A DNA stretch of 64,000 nt from Pseudoips prasinana (GCA_951640165.1 OX621250.1:310001-374000); one strand, 5' to 3'. Counted from the stretch's first letter, positions 45,016 to 56,141 are shown. Program-made: numbers and translations. The notes: generated by a model not told the origin, from the sequence alone.

Positions 45016-45530
45016 TTTTCGATTGCACGTGTGGCGTAGCGGTTAAGACAGTCGCCGGGTTGAATCCCGCGCCGGACAAGTATTTTTATGATTCACTAGC
45101 TGTGCCCGCGACTTCGTCCGCGTGTTAATTAGTTTATTTCGTTTTTTTTTGTTTTTTAGTAAAATAAAAGACGTTTTCTAAAATAAAAGTAGCCTAAGTT
45201 ACTCCTTATTACATCAGCTACCTGCCAATAAAAGTCCCGTCAAAATCGGTCCAGCCGTTTCAGAGATTAGCCGGAACAAACAGACAGACAAAAATTGTGA
45301 AAAATGTTATTTTGGTGTATGTACCGTATATATATGTAGTAATATATGTATATATATGTAGGATATTTATGTAGTAAAAACCGGTTATTTCAATATTACA
45401 AACAGACACCCCAATTTTATTTATTTGTATAGATGTATGTATAAATAGTTGTTCAGAGTCTGGATATAATTTGTGTCCGTCTATTAATGTTTGTTAAGTA
45501 CCCCGCGACACAGGGATTAGATTACCTAGT
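45016..45530 (+). mobile_element. SINE-C copy split by a tagctgtg repeat
   Basis: The head at 45016-45095 has 'gcacgtgtggcgtagcggtt' and 'ttgaatcccgcgccggacaa'. The body resumes at about 45440 with 'taaatagttgttcagagtct' and ends 'cgcgacacagggattagatt' plus 'acctagtacggg'. The order matches the uninterrupted copy at 54655-54870. The head has lost about 17 nt of the anticodon-arm region relative to that copy. Confidence 0.8.
45096..45438 (+). repeat. tagctgtg repeat inserted in SINE-C
   Basis: Starts 'ctagctgtgcccgcgacttc', has 'gtcaaaatcggtccagccgt', 'ttcagagattagccggaaca' and 'aacagacagacaaaaattgt', an AT-dinucleotide tract at 45340-45360, and ends near 'ttatttgtatagatg'. Its position inside SINE-C shows it is younger. 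Confidence 0.8.
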
Positions 45531-46184
45531 ACGGGCGTTGTCATTTAATAAAAACATTGTGATAAACTTGAAAAAATTGTTTGTTTATTGTTACTATAAT
45601 TGGAAATTAAAGTGTACTTATTATAAATAAAGGTTTTTTTTTTGCTTTTAGATTAAACTCACCACTAACATATATTTCTTTTGAACGTTCGTTTCAGTCA
45701 TGTTTCATTGTCTTGTCGGCCCGATTACATTAGTAATTTCAAGTGGATACGACATCGATTTACTGACAAAATATTTTAAAGTTTGGATATTCAGATAAAT
45801 AAGTGCTATTGGGCCTGGTGGAAAAATAATTTTAGAGCGTGGTTGAGGTGCTTGGGGCATTAATATTTATAGTATATTTATATCAACACTCTACCAAAAC
45901 AACTTGTTTGAAAGTTGTTCTTTGTATCTATAGTCTTCGTATCTTGTGATAAAGCGCTACATGGACCTACTTTTACTGTATGATTATTATTTCTTCATTT
46001 CCTTTTCTTTTATAAAAAAAAAGAGACCCAATTGGTAACGGGAGCAGAGTCCATGCTACCGATGGTTAAGGCTCCAGAATGTGGAACTTCCTAACAATAT
46101 CAATATTATTATTACAACGCGTTTAGCTATTGTGTATTCAGGTACTTTTGTAACACTGCAATATTCTATATAATATACTCCTCA
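45531..46184. other. Unassigned sequence
   Basis: Nothing identified. Confidence 0.45.
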
Positions 46185-46545
46185 TTGAATTTTGGCCACT
46201 GCAGCCAGTCTCAATATAAACTAGCGACATGCGCGGGACACATTGCCGTACACAAGTGTGTGCGCAAACACAGGACACTTTGTATTCCATGACTCTCACT
46301 ATCCAATGGGACGACTACCGAAAAGACCGGAAAAGATCAGGTACAGGACTAGCGGCTTATCGTACTAGTACTATTTCAGGTACGGGGGTGTTAATACCTC
46401 TAATGTCGAGCAAATTTTTGAGAGTTTTTACAGAATAATGCCACAATTACTTTTTGCCCCGACCCGGGATTTCAACCTAGGACTTGATTATCTGCGGTTG
46501 AAAACGCTACCGCTAGACCAACGATCATCACCGACTTACAACCGT
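46185..46545 (-). mobile_element. SINE-G copy
   Basis: Complement of the family: 'cactgcagccagtctcaata', 'gcgcgggacacattgccgta', 'acgggggtgttaatacctct', and the head complement 'gacccgggatttcaacctag' with 'gctaccgctagaccaacga'. The open frames at 46229-46438 and 46438-46629 are chance frames within it. Other copies are at 49318 and 58784. Confidence 0.85.
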
Positions 46546-46602
46546 GTAGCTTATCAATTTCATCAAGGAATCTTAAATTGTATTACAAAAAATAATATTT
46601 TA

Positions 46603-46889
46603 ATAGGAAAGAAGAAAGGAAAGAAGTAATACTAATTTCTATAAAAAATAACTTTCCAATATTTTAAGCGGCCTTAGAAACCAAATTACTATATTTTAAA
46701 TTTTGTACCCATGTTTCTTAAAGGAAATGTTCCCTAGTGACTAAATAGGAAAGAAGAAAGGAAAGAAGTAATACTAATTTCTATAAAAATAACTTTCAAA
46801 TATTTCAAGCGGCCTGAGAAACAAACATACTGTAGTTTCAATTTTGTACCCATGTTTCTTAAAGGAAATGTTCCCTAGTGACTAAATAG
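46603..46889. repeat. Tandem duplication, two units of about 142 bp
   Basis: Unit 1 starts at 46603 and unit 2 at 46745, both with 'ataggaaagaagaaaggaaa'. Both contain 'gtacccatgtttcttaaagg' and end 'gttccctagtgactaaatag'. The units are roughly 90% identical by eye. Each starts with its own small (gaaag)n repeat. Confidence 0.9.
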
Positions 46890-47270
46890 AACTAAATGCG
46901 ACACATGGGGTAGTCAGCGTCAGTCGCACGTTACTATTAATTCAATTGGCCACCAGACCGACAAGAGTCAATACACAATACGGGTAATCACATAAATTTG
47001 AAACCGCATCTGCATAACACAATCAACAAAAGCAAACAAAAGTTGAATGAAAAATATATTGCAAGGGTGGAATATGATGAATTCCGAAGGATTATGTAAA
47101 TACAGGCTCCACAATCTGACGCATTTGCATCAAAGTTACCAAGAGAGTTCATTAAAAACTTCCGTACGTCGCTAAATCGTCAAACGTACACACCGTGGCG
47201 TAGTCCAGTATTAGTTGGCATGCAATAGCAAAACTTACGGGGTTTCTTTTTAACCTTCAACGGTAAAAGG
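46890..47270. other. Unassigned sequence
   Basis: Nothing identified. Confidence 0.45.
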
Positions 47271-47365
47271 GAATTTTGTTAAGGTTCCGTACATTTAATG
47301 AAACTCGAATTCTTACGCTTTGGGGTCTATCCGTCTGCCCAGCTAGCATTGTAAATTCTATATAA
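47271..47365 (-). repeat. Dispersed repeat H fragment
   Basis: 'gttaaggttccgtacattta' and 'tctatccgtctgcccagcta' are the complement of the 'gacagacggat...acggaacctt' type end. Confidence 0.45.
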
Positions 47366-47689
47366 TAAAATTATACTATCACTACACTGTAATACATACT
47401 AATTTATAACAATATTTCGTACAGTGGGTTAACTTTACAAAAAATATTAATATTACCTATTAAAAAAAAAGTTATATTAGAATTAAGGATTTTTAAAGGT
47501 CTCGGACCTAAATTATTAACCTAAGTTGAAACAGAGCTCAAGGCTCGATTTAAATTGGTTATTGTTTGTTATTCTTATGCCATTACTTTTTATGGTAATA
47601 AATCATCTAATAACTTGAATAGAATCGGATCCGAACACCATAGTGCGTTTAAAGCTGGATACTCCTTGGTTCATGGGTTGAAACCCCGG

Positions 47690-48595
47690 TTGTAAACCCG
47701 AAAACACTAATTCATAATGACACCATTATTAAAGAAGCATCGAATGCTAAAATTCTTGGTTTAACAGTTGACAGGTTTTGTAACTGGAAAAATCATATCG
47801 AAGAAATTTGCAAAAAAATTAACAGCTTCGTTTATGTTCTAAACAGGCTTAGATCAACAACAAGCAGTCACACCGTATTACTGGCATATCATGGATACAT
47901 TGGTTCAATGCTACGGTATGGTTTGATATTGTGGGGAAATTCTACGGATATCCAACGAGCATTCTTGTCTCAAAAGAGATGCATTAGGGCAATGGTTAAT
48001 ATCCCACCTTGGGATTCAAGTAAACCACAATTTAAAAAGTTAAATATATTGCCTTTACCAGGTATGTACGTTCTCGAGATCTGTCTATTTGTAAAGACTA
48101 ACCCAGCTCTATTTAAAAAATCTAAGGATATTTACCCTCGAAATACTAGACGAGGGGATAGACTTGTCATGGATATTGCACCTAAAACAACTTTATTCCA
48201 AAAATATTGTTACCCTATGTGTATAAAAATCTATAACCAACTTCCATCAGATGTCCAACAACTACCGCTAGTAAAATTTAAAAGAGTTTTAAAGAATATA
48301 TTGATAGACAAAATGATTTATTCCGTTGACCAATGGCTACATATAAAATGATAAAATGTGACATAAATTCAATATTAGACCTATTTATATACTCCTATTT
48401 TAATTTGACTAAATTCTAAAAGCTGTGTCATAATATTTACTGTGTTGGACAATGAATTATTATAAACTATGTACTATGTTCGCATGCCTTGAAGAGGCTA
48501 AATAGATTATAAGGATCACCCTATAATAAGACCTACATACATTGTAAACTCTATTTACTGTGAACTGTGAATAAATGAAAATGAATGAAATGAAT
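47690..48595 (+). mobile_element. Jockey/CR1-group LINE 3' fragment
   Basis: C-terminal coding region, a 3' UTR of about 210 bp and the terminus 'gtgaataaatgaaaatgaat' plus 'gaaatgaat'. It is 5'-truncated shortly after the RT domain. Confidence 0.85.
47699..48351 (+). pseudogene. LINE polyprotein post-RT region, open frame
   Basis: About 217 codons stay open: KTLIHND, AKILGLTVDRFCNWKNHIEE, LLAYHGYIGSMLRYGLILWG, SQKRCIRAMVNIPPWDSSK, FKKLNILPLPGMYVLEICLF, IKIYNQLPSDVQ, and a final SVDQWLHIK. The blocks match the 31-kb and 9.3-kb copies. There is no frameshift, so it is younger than those, but without the RT core it is inert. Confidence 0.85.
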
Positions 48596-49159
48596 TCCCA
48601 CGTGCACTTAAATTTGAACAACAAACTTTCAAGCTATCAATATATTTTTTTTATATAAATAATTCATCTTAAATATAAACTTCCATTTTGAAATTGAAAT
48701 GGAAGTTTTTTTTATTTTTTTTAATTCTATGCACTAGCATTAAATTCGTGATGTTTCACAATGTACCAACTTACACTGGTTTTGTATAATATGTCTACAG
48801 AGCGCAGAGCCGCCAACCAAAAAATTTTAACAACCATGCAGGTTCATTAGTGTGGTACGCCTGAGCGCGCAAACAGCCTACGACTTCTATTGTACGGGCA
48901 CACTCAGTACAAGCAGCACAAGCGTAAACATTACACCAAAGGAAAAGTCTTAAACATTTCTGAAGTCAATACTCCCGTGTGAAGACGGGATGCGATACGG
49001 GAAGTATTGTATCTTTTCCTCCTTTTCGTAATGGAGGATAGCCAGTTATTAAGTACATAGTATAGTGCATCGTGATCAAACACAGTTACACTAATAATTC
49101 CCTCTCTCTTATAGACACTCGCAGGCACAGTACTAATAGCTTTATGTACTCTTTGGCTG
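48596..49159. other. Unassigned sequence
   Basis: A short inverted pair 'aacttccattttgaaa' / 'tgaaatggaagttt' at 48680-48711 forms a small hairpin. A minus frame at 48931-49128 is not recognised. Confidence 0.45.
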
Positions 49160-49298
49160 TAATAACACCAACTTTTAATTCTGGGCTGTTACTGGATGTT
49201 TTTTCAGACCCAGGTTCAAACGAGAACCCCATTATTTACTGTTAGACATTATCGCTAGACCAGCAAGGCAGTTGCCGTGCTACATATGATGTATGTAT
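49160..49298 (-). mobile_element. SINE-G 5' fragment
   Basis: The complement gives a tRNA-like head 'tgccttgctggtctagcgat', then 'ggttctcgtttgaacctggg' and 'tctgaaaaaacatcc'. It is related to SINE-G but diverged, and is cut before the 3' half. Confidence 0.6.
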
Positions 49299-49317
49299 AC
49301 CTACTCCTTTAATTGAC

Positions 49318-49697
49318 TGCCTCGTTGGTCTAGCGGTAGCGTGTTCACCCGCAGAGAACGAGGTCCTGGGTTCAAATCCCGGGTCGGGCCAAAAAGTGAT
49401 TATGGGATTTTTCTGTAAAAAGAAAAAATTCTCAGCATCAGCCCGAAGTCTGGGGGTTGGCGGTAATATACCCCCGTGCCTCGGAGAGCACGTAAAGCCG
49501 TCGGTCCTGTGCCTGACCTCTTTCCGGTCGTGTCGCCTAGGCGTCCCATCGGATCATGAGAGTGATGGAATAGAAAGAGCTCCTGTGTTTGCGCACACAC
49601 TTGAGCACTATAATATGTCCCGCGCAGATGGCTAATCTCTGTTGAGACTGGCCGCCGTGGTCGAAATTCGGCTAGGAGGACATTATTATTATTATGT
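49318..49697 (+). mobile_element. SINE-G copy, full length
   Basis: Head 'ctcgttggtctagcggtagc' with B-box-like 'tgggttcaaatcccgggtcg'. Body 'cccccgtgcctcggagagca', 'cgtaaagccgtcggtcctgt', 'cccatcggatcatgagagtg' and 'tgtttgcgcacacacttgag'. 3' end 'ctggccgccgtggtcgaaat' and an (att)n tail. About 375 bp. The frames at 49396-49635 and 49400-49705 are shadows inside it. Confidence 0.9.
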
Positions 49698-49704
49698 ATA
49701 CTCA

Positions 49705-49775
49705 ATTATAAAGATCTATGGGAGAGGCTTATGTCCAGCAGAGGATGCCCTTCGGCTAATATGATAAAAATATTC
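49705..49775 (+). repeat. RTE 3' end scrap
   Basis: 'tatgggagaggcttatgtcc', 'agcagaggatgcccttcggc' and 'taatatgataa' match the RTE terminus at 23540-23595. It starts 8 bp after the SINE-G tail. Confidence 0.65.
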
Positions 49776-50084
49776 TCAAGTCACGTTTACACTATTTTCT
49801 TCGTTTATGTACTATTTTCTTCTGTATGGCTATTTATTCATGTGCCAGCAACACATGCAACACCGGTGAGCTGTACAATAGAATGCCGTTTAGTGTTCCA
49901 GTTACGCTGTACTTGAGTAAAACTGTTACTTAACTTTAGTGACGGTAGGGCGTGGTTTTGGAAAATATGGAGGAATTTCACTAATAACACCTTAATATTA
50001 ATGGTCTTCAATGTTCAAGATATGATCGTGCCAGTTGAATGACGTAATTGAAATCTTATGGTGGCTTTTTTCCAACAGTGGTTG

Positions 50085-50300
50085 GAGAAGAGACACCAAA
50101 AGATTTCAATCTCTAATTGCAGTTGAATCCATTTTTTGGAGGATATGGTCGGTAATCGCATGGTCGTAGTACACAGAGAGACGCTGCTGTCCGTTCTCTG
50201 AGAGATTTTCTTTCTGTACAGTACCTAAGCTTGCCAAGAGTTGGGATGGGGTGGTAATATTATTTGCCGTCAGCCACACAGAATATTTACGTGGTATTAT
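50085..50300 (-). mobile_element. RTE-type 3' end fragment
   Basis: 'agagacgctgctgtccgttc', 'tctgagagattttctttctg', 'gatggggtggtaatattatt' and 'tgccgtcagccacacagaat' follow the 5643 copy. The (cat)n end is lost. Confidence 0.65.
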
Positions 50301-50364
50301 ATCTAAATAAGAAGCGTCGTTTATTGATGCCATCTTGTAGGACAACTTTGTTTCAAAGGAATTG

Positions 50365-50515
50365 CTTTATAATGTGCATTAAAGTGTTTAATAAAGTTCC
50401 AAAGGGAGTTTGAGAGCTTCCACTAATACAAATGAAAAGAGCACTAAAACAGTGGCTTTTAAGTAATGTTTTTTATAATTTAAAAGAATTCTTTGACTAC
50501 AGGATATGTTGATGT
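50365..50515 (+). pseudogene. LINE C-terminal scrap
   Basis: The frame reads CIKVFNKVPKGV, a stop, then MKRALKQWLLSNVFYNLKEF and FDYRIC. It is the YNKLP...LK.FL..K.YY...EY tail block of the Jockey/CR1-group copies. Confidence 0.7.
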
Positions 50516-50569
50516 TTCGAAAGTGAGATTTGGAATAAATGGCTTTATTATTATTATAATGTAGCATTC

Positions 50570-50690
50570 AAATGTAGCATGTAGCATTGAAAGATTTTTT
50601 TAAATCAGTCCAGTTCTTTTTGAGTCAATTCGTTACAAACATACATACAAACCTTCCCTTTTTATAATATTAGTATAGATAAATATTTTG
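50570..50690 (+). repeat. tagctgtg repeat 3' end
   Basis: 'taaatcagtccagttctttt', 'acaaacatacatacaaacct' and 'ttataatattagtatagata' are the family's 3' blocks only. Confidence 0.6.
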
Positions 50691-50995
50691 TTACACTGGC
50701 ATTTACTTTAAATATTTATCTTTTTTCATTGACATTGTGACTTATGCTATTATTTTACAATTAACAATATATTGTTGTGCTGACTTATGTAGGTACATAT
50801 ATGTATTTCAGTTCATACAATCATTTATAAAATGAACTTGAACTCATTGTTGCATGTCGCTTAGATGGGTTATTTAATTTTATCTATTTGCATTCGTTTG
50901 TTTGTTTAAGTGTATAATTGGAATAGGGTAGTATTTAAACGAGTGACTGTAAATTAAAGTTTTAAGTATCAAAAATAATGAATTTACGTTATAGT

Positions 50996-51459
50996 ATTAC
51001 TAAGTGAGCGACTGACTGCGAGTGACGAGAAATCAACAGAACAGCAACTAACAAATATTAATTTGAGTTACTTAAAATACAAAATGAGAAGCTTCATAAT
51101 ATTTGAGTGTCCTAATATTTCTTCGCTTTGACCAATTAGAGAGATCAGAGGCTCGTGCGGCGGACTTCATGCGCTATGTTTGCGTTACTGTTTTTGTTTA
51201 GTTTTGCATTATATGTCCCCTGAAAAATACACAAAGCTCCAACAAAATGGGATTTTTGAAAACTTTCCACCAATCTTCACCAACATAGTGTATCCGGTAT
51301 CCGCTCGGCGGCATCTGCCGCGGAACGCTCGCTACGCTCGCTCGCCTTCGCGCGCTAGATGGTCACAGTTCTAACCTAACCCAAATAATTTCCGGAAAAT
51401 CGTCTCTATCTTAATATGGAACTTGCCCTCTCTGTATTTCTAGTCGCTCACTTAGTAAT
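50996..51459. mobile_element. Candidate MITE with perfect 18-bp terminal inverted repeats
   Basis: 50996-51013 ('attactaagtgagcgact') and 51442-51459 ('agtcgctcacttagtaat') are exact reverse complements 464 bp apart. The interior includes a GC-rich tract at 51305-51357 ('cgctcgctacgctcgctcgc'). The superfamily is unknown. No unambiguous target duplication was found because the flanks are AT-rich. Confidence 0.7.
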
Positions 51460-52257
51460 TTAGTCTCACGGCTAGAATTTAGATATCTGAAATGGATTCA
51501 TTATAACCCACTTTTTGTAACCTCGTTCTGGATTTGATTATTAATCAATATTCGTCATTAGTTTAGTTATTATTCGCTTACTCAAATTCATGCCTCTCAA
51601 TTTTTTTTGTATTCGATCGTTTTATCATTCCCCATTAGAATATACTTGAATTCTGTTGAATTAAAAACTTATGTATGTACTTATTTCAAATTTACGTATA
51701 CTAACACAAATTTTTTATTTATGTTAGGATACGTAAAATCCCTACGAAATGAAAAAAAAATTAAGCTATAAAAATATCAGAGTGCAAGACTAATAAATTT
51801 ATTCATTATTATTACGAAATTATATACTGTTATTTTAATTTGCTACTTTAAAAATATTTAAAGCTTCTTGGATTCTAGCCTTTTTAAATTGTTTTCTAAG
51901 AATTTAATTTCTGCGTATCATAAAGATTATTTTATGTATACTTAAGAAAGTTCTTTTTCTGAATTTAATTTCTGAATACATTTTCGTCTTTTTTAATACC
52001 TTCTGCAATTGAATTACATAACACGAGATCCTGAATAGCATTATTTTAGAGCTACGTTAAGCTATAAGTGACGCGTGACACTTCTGGCACGCCTTCTGCT
52101 ATTTTATCTCTTGACGGCAGTCGACGCCGCGATTTTCACCAGGATCTGCGTCCGCCAAGAGAAAGCGAGATAGAGGTAAAGCAATTTTTTATAAGTCATT
52201 TTGCTACCGCAAGTTATGTTTTTGTGTTTGTTGCGCAGTAATGTTGGTTGAATATAA
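51460..52257. other. Unassigned sequence
   Basis: AT-rich with no element recognised. Confidence 0.45.
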
Positions 52258-52435
52258 TGTTCATCATGTCCACTGTTCGGCAAAGCCTTCTACAAGGATC
52301 TTAGTGTATATATAAGTGCCATTATTGGCAGGTGTGTTGGCAATACTTGCAGTATGCAGAGAGACTCTGCTGCACATTATCGGGTTCGTTTTCCCCGGGA
52401 TGACTTCTCAGCCACTCACGGGGTGAGATGAGTTA
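52258..52435 (-). mobile_element. RTE-type 3' end fragment
   Basis: 'catcatgtccactgttcggc', 'aaagccttctacaaggatct', 'agagagactctgctgcacat' and 'cccgggatgacttctcagcc' follow the 5643 copy in order. Confidence 0.65.
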
Positions 52436-54603
52436 AGCCCAGATTTCTAAGTATTGTGTCATTCATGTCGAAAATTATAATGAATTGGAATTTATGGATG
52501 TTTTATGACAAAATGAACAAGTATGTTCAAGTGCGCGCTGCGGAACTACTACGGTTCTACGGCGCGGCAGCTACGTGCTACGATTCTACGTCGTCACCAC
52601 CCGTTTACTTGCGAGACTCATTTTTGCTGATATAGATCCCAAATTGGAGCACTCGATTGGAAAATCGAATACCCTTTTTTCTTGCAAGTACTTAGTATTG
52701 CTTCAATTTGTAGTACGGCCTTATAGGTAGTGTGTTTTAGTGGTTTTATTTTAGGTTATACAAATTAGCAGAATCTTTATATATTCCTGAGGCTAATGTG
52801 AAGTCTAGGAGTGAATTATTTACGTCACGGTGACACCTCATCATATTATAATCCTAAGGCACGTAGCCCGCTTTAATTATCACGTTTTCTTCAAAAACTA
52901 GCTGCACCTAGTTCAAATTCAATTTATGTTTGACTGAAGAAGATTCTCTCCTAATTTGCTGTAACAATATAACAGAAACAAAAACTTTCTCCTAAAAATA
53001 ATTATCTAAATTGGGTTCCATCGGAATTTTCCTCAAACAATAAACTTTTTATTTATAATACTTGTACATGCGTCCAATAACATTGTTATACGTTTCCTTA
53101 TTCTGTTGAGTTCAATAAAGGAGTAGAGTAAACATTCGAAGGAAAAAAACAGCGACGTCGCGTACATTAGCATATCAAAGCGCAGCCGAGTGCGGCGCTA
53201 ACCTAATGTTGTGCTAGAGTGTGTCCCCATACTTGTCACATGAGTATATAAAAGTCGGCTTGTGAGAATTAAGCTAGTTTCACAATAAATATGTAAAAAT
53301 GTAATAAACATTGTTAATTGACTTCAGTTATTTAAATAGTCCGGAAAACTTTAATGTAGAAATCTAAATAAATTATAAGTCATGAATAGAAGTTAATGTG
53401 CTTATTTTTGGAGCCTTGGGAGTAGTACGCTTCTGAATTTGAAAGGTTCCCAAGACAAAATGAAAAACAGAGTAAATTGTCAAATTTGCTACATTGCCTT
53501 TCAGTAAAATTATTGATGAACGTTGAAATTGTTCTATGGAATAAACGGAAATAAGATTGCGCTATAATATTTTAGATTTTGATTTATTTGACTATATGTT
53601 AGATTCATTGTGACATTCCGGTTTTGCAATCATCCCGCGACACGCTCGCAAATCTGTGTAACCAGGCCAAGTGCGGGATCTATTGTTGTTTTTAAGGAAG
53701 AATATATTCGACCTGCCCGACGTATATTCTGTGATGATGTTTTCTTTTAAAGAGATTTCTTTCTTTCCTTCATATTAAAACGATGTCACACTTTAGTCGG
53801 ATTATATTATTAAATTAAGAGTACAAATTAAGTGAATTTACTGTATAGAAATAATCATCTCATTGATCACAGTCACTTTTAGTTCATCAGTTTGTGAAAT
53901 GAATAAACAATTGTAATTATTTAGCTGGTCGGTAGGTATAATTTAATTGGGTTCTAAAAATAATCATCAGTATTGCATCTAATATTTTTAACACCTGTTA
54001 TATATTTTTATTATTATGCAATGCCTTATATTTTATTACACATTTTTATAACTGTTTGCGTCGTGGACATAATAATGAAAACTACATGTAAATGTCGCAG
54101 TGAAATAGCAATAACTTGCTATTTCTTGTCATTGTGATGAAGTAAAGCGTCACGCACACGCCTCACGGACGTCATATAAAACAGTTTTTCATTCAGCCTT
54201 AACTGACGAAATGAGAATCTTTTTGTGGCGTGACGTCACATGTGGGCTAAGAGCGTGCAATTTGTCGCGCGCACTGACCTGCGAGCGCTTTTGTGACGCG
54301 CCGACACCACTCTACACTTGACTTCGTGTCTATCGAAGGAATGCAATTTCGGAACATATCTCTCATATTTGATTAAGGGGTTCTATTTGTAGAATAGCGG
54401 GATTCCCTATGTAGGTACTCTAAGGAAGCTTCCATTCGACGAATCAATTTTGGAATTTAGTTTAGGATTCAAATAAGATGGAAGTTTAGCCAATTTACAA
54501 ATATTATACATTAAAGAAAAATACGACTGTTCAATAATAAATTTTCCACGATTTAAATTAGGTCAATGATGGCTGTATATCATGGGTAACAACTTTTTAT
54601 ATT
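52436..54603. other. Unassigned 2.2-kb stretch, repeat-poor
   Basis: No open frame of 60 codons or more and no recognised element. GC-rich patches at 52533-52610, 53150-53205 and 54228-54306 stand out from AT-rich surroundings. A full CRE-type palindrome 'tgacgtca' is at 54231-54238, with a half site at 54169. This could be single-copy regulatory or 5'-flanking DNA, but no promoter can be demonstrated. Confidence 0.4.
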
Positions 54604-54635
54604 TTTATCTATATTTGGTATCAAATATAGATAAA
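54604..54635. repeat. Perfect hairpin, 14-bp arms, 4-nt loop
   Basis: Arms 54604-54617 ('tttatctatatttg') and 54622-54635 with loop 'gtat'. Located 20 bp before SINE-C. Confidence 0.8.
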
Positions 54636-54654
54636 TATACACCAATATCTTTTT

Positions 54655-54870
54655 TGACTGCACGTGTGGCGCAGCGGCTTAGACAGTCGTCTCACCGCTT
54701 CGTGTCCCGGGTTCGGCTCCCGCGCCGGACAACTATTTGTGTGACCCATAAATACTTGTTCAGAGTCTGGATGTAATTTATTTATTTTATGTTTGTAAAT
54801 TCCATCTATTATGTTTGTAGAGTACGCCGTGGCACGGGGATTAGATTCCCTAATGCGGGAAACTACATAA
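54655..54870 (+). mobile_element. SINE-C copy, full length
   Basis: Head 'gactgcacgtgtggcgcagc', 'cttcgtgtcccgggttcggc' and 'tcccgcgccggacaac'. Body 'taaatacttgttcagagtct'. 3' part 'gtacgccgtggcacggggat' and 'tagattccctaatgcggg'. Used here as the family reference. Confidence 0.85.
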
Positions 54871-55369
54871 TATCTAAAGTCTCGAACGACCTGTAGGGTC
54901 CTACTGGGTATATTAATTAAAAGAGGTGTTGACTGTGTACACTGGTTCTATTTCCGTTAGAATATTAAATTGTGGAAAATTAAACCTAACATAATACCTA
55001 CCAGCTGATAATAATTACACTAACATACATATATATTACCAAACCAATTTATATTCTATGCTTCAATCTTAAAATACAATTGTCCGATTATCTTTCGCAA
55101 TCATTTTATAATAATACCGATTATGTTCCAATTCTAATGCCCTTTGCTCAAAATTACACGCAGCACAAAATGGTAAATGCTAACGATTTATCTCAGCGCC
55201 TTTTTAGAATAACATTATTTACAATAATCGAGCACATTACTCACTGCACATTAATATTAAAGAGATCTGTTTGTAACTCCGTCGGTCTAGCAATCAGATA
55301 GGCACATAAACAACTTTAATGTTACCATTTTTTTTAATGTAGTGTTACGCTATCGTCTTAATAAATATC
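54871..55369. other. Unassigned sequence
   Basis: A 73-codon frame at 55080-55301 has no recognised domain. Confidence 0.4.
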
Positions 55370-55377
55370 TTATATAA

Positions 55378-55536
55378 CAGTGTTTTTCCACCTTTTTGAT
55401 GACGCGGCCTCTATAATACGAGAAATATTTCGCGACCCCCCTAAATTCTTTTGCGATCCTGTGACTAGCTTTCCCAACCTTTTGCAACTTCCTTATAGAA
55501 GCCAGGGGGTCACAATCCAGAGGTATAAAAACACTG
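55378..55536. mobile_element. hAT-type MITE with 8-bp target duplication
   Basis: 159 bp, starting CAGTGTTTTTCCACC and ending GGTATAAAAACACTG (12 of 15 positions complementary). It is flanked by perfect 8-bp repeats 'ttatataa' at 55370-55377 and 55537-55544. CAGTG...CACTG termini with 8-bp duplications define the hAT superfamily. The interior 'gatgacgcggcctctataat' and 'gcgacccccctaaattcttt' is non-coding, so it needs a transposase in trans. Confidence 0.9.
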
Positions 55537-55847
55537 TTATATAATAAGAACGTTTCAATTATTACCGAAAGCTTATATAAAGGCAGCTTTTATCCCAAAA
55601 CTAGCGCACATAGAAAGTAAATTTTGGGTGTTCAGTGCTACGGCCTCCGTAGGAATAAAATGAAGAACAGTGAACGCAAATAAACATGGAAGCATTCCTA
55701 GCTCGCGAAAATGACCCAACGCAGATTGGCGCGGTAGGCGGGGCTTAAAAATTGTGCCGCGGACCGAGTGGGACCGAGTTTGCGCACTACAGGCATCAAT
55801 GGCGGTCGTCTGTCAGTTATTGGTTTCAGCGTGTTTAATTTCCAAAA

Positions 55848-55924
55848 ATGCCTTCCTGTGCAGTGAAGTGGTGTATTAATAAATCTCATTTGCGTAACAA
55901 GAGTGTTGGAATTAGTTATTACGA
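55848..55924 (+). pseudogene. THAP zinc-finger exon 1 fragment
   Basis: The ATG at 55848 opens MPSCAVKWCINKSHLRNK, then SVGISYY. M-P-x-C-x4-C followed by a G-[IV]-S segment is the start of the THAP (C2CH) DNA-binding domain, where the two Cys are zinc ligands. The frame runs into 'gagtaagtac', a good splice donor (GT at 55925), so the domain was spliced. The upstream 150 bp is GC-richer than average and may hold the promoter. The Cys-x2-His half is not present, so the domain is incomplete. Confidence 0.7.
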
Positions 55925-56141
55925 GTAAGTACATCGCTATATATTTTAATTTTATTAAATATGAAGTCAATCAAATTGACACAAAATATATGGTGATGTT
56001 GTTATGCAAACGTATCAATTTATTTATCTACACAAAAATTATGACTATTTTTTTTATTTATTACAATTATTTTAATCTTAGATAAAATACTCAGCATCTT
56101 TAGGGTATGCACAAAGAATGGTAATGGTGGTATTAAAACAG

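Noticed and set aside
46229..46629. Two consecutive plus-strand frames
   Set aside because: Lie inside the minus-strand SINE-G copy, which explains their sequence.
54231..54238. CRE-type 'tgacgtca' as a promoter element
   Set aside because: Three full sites occur in the window, but none is next to a supported gene, so no regulatory claim is made.
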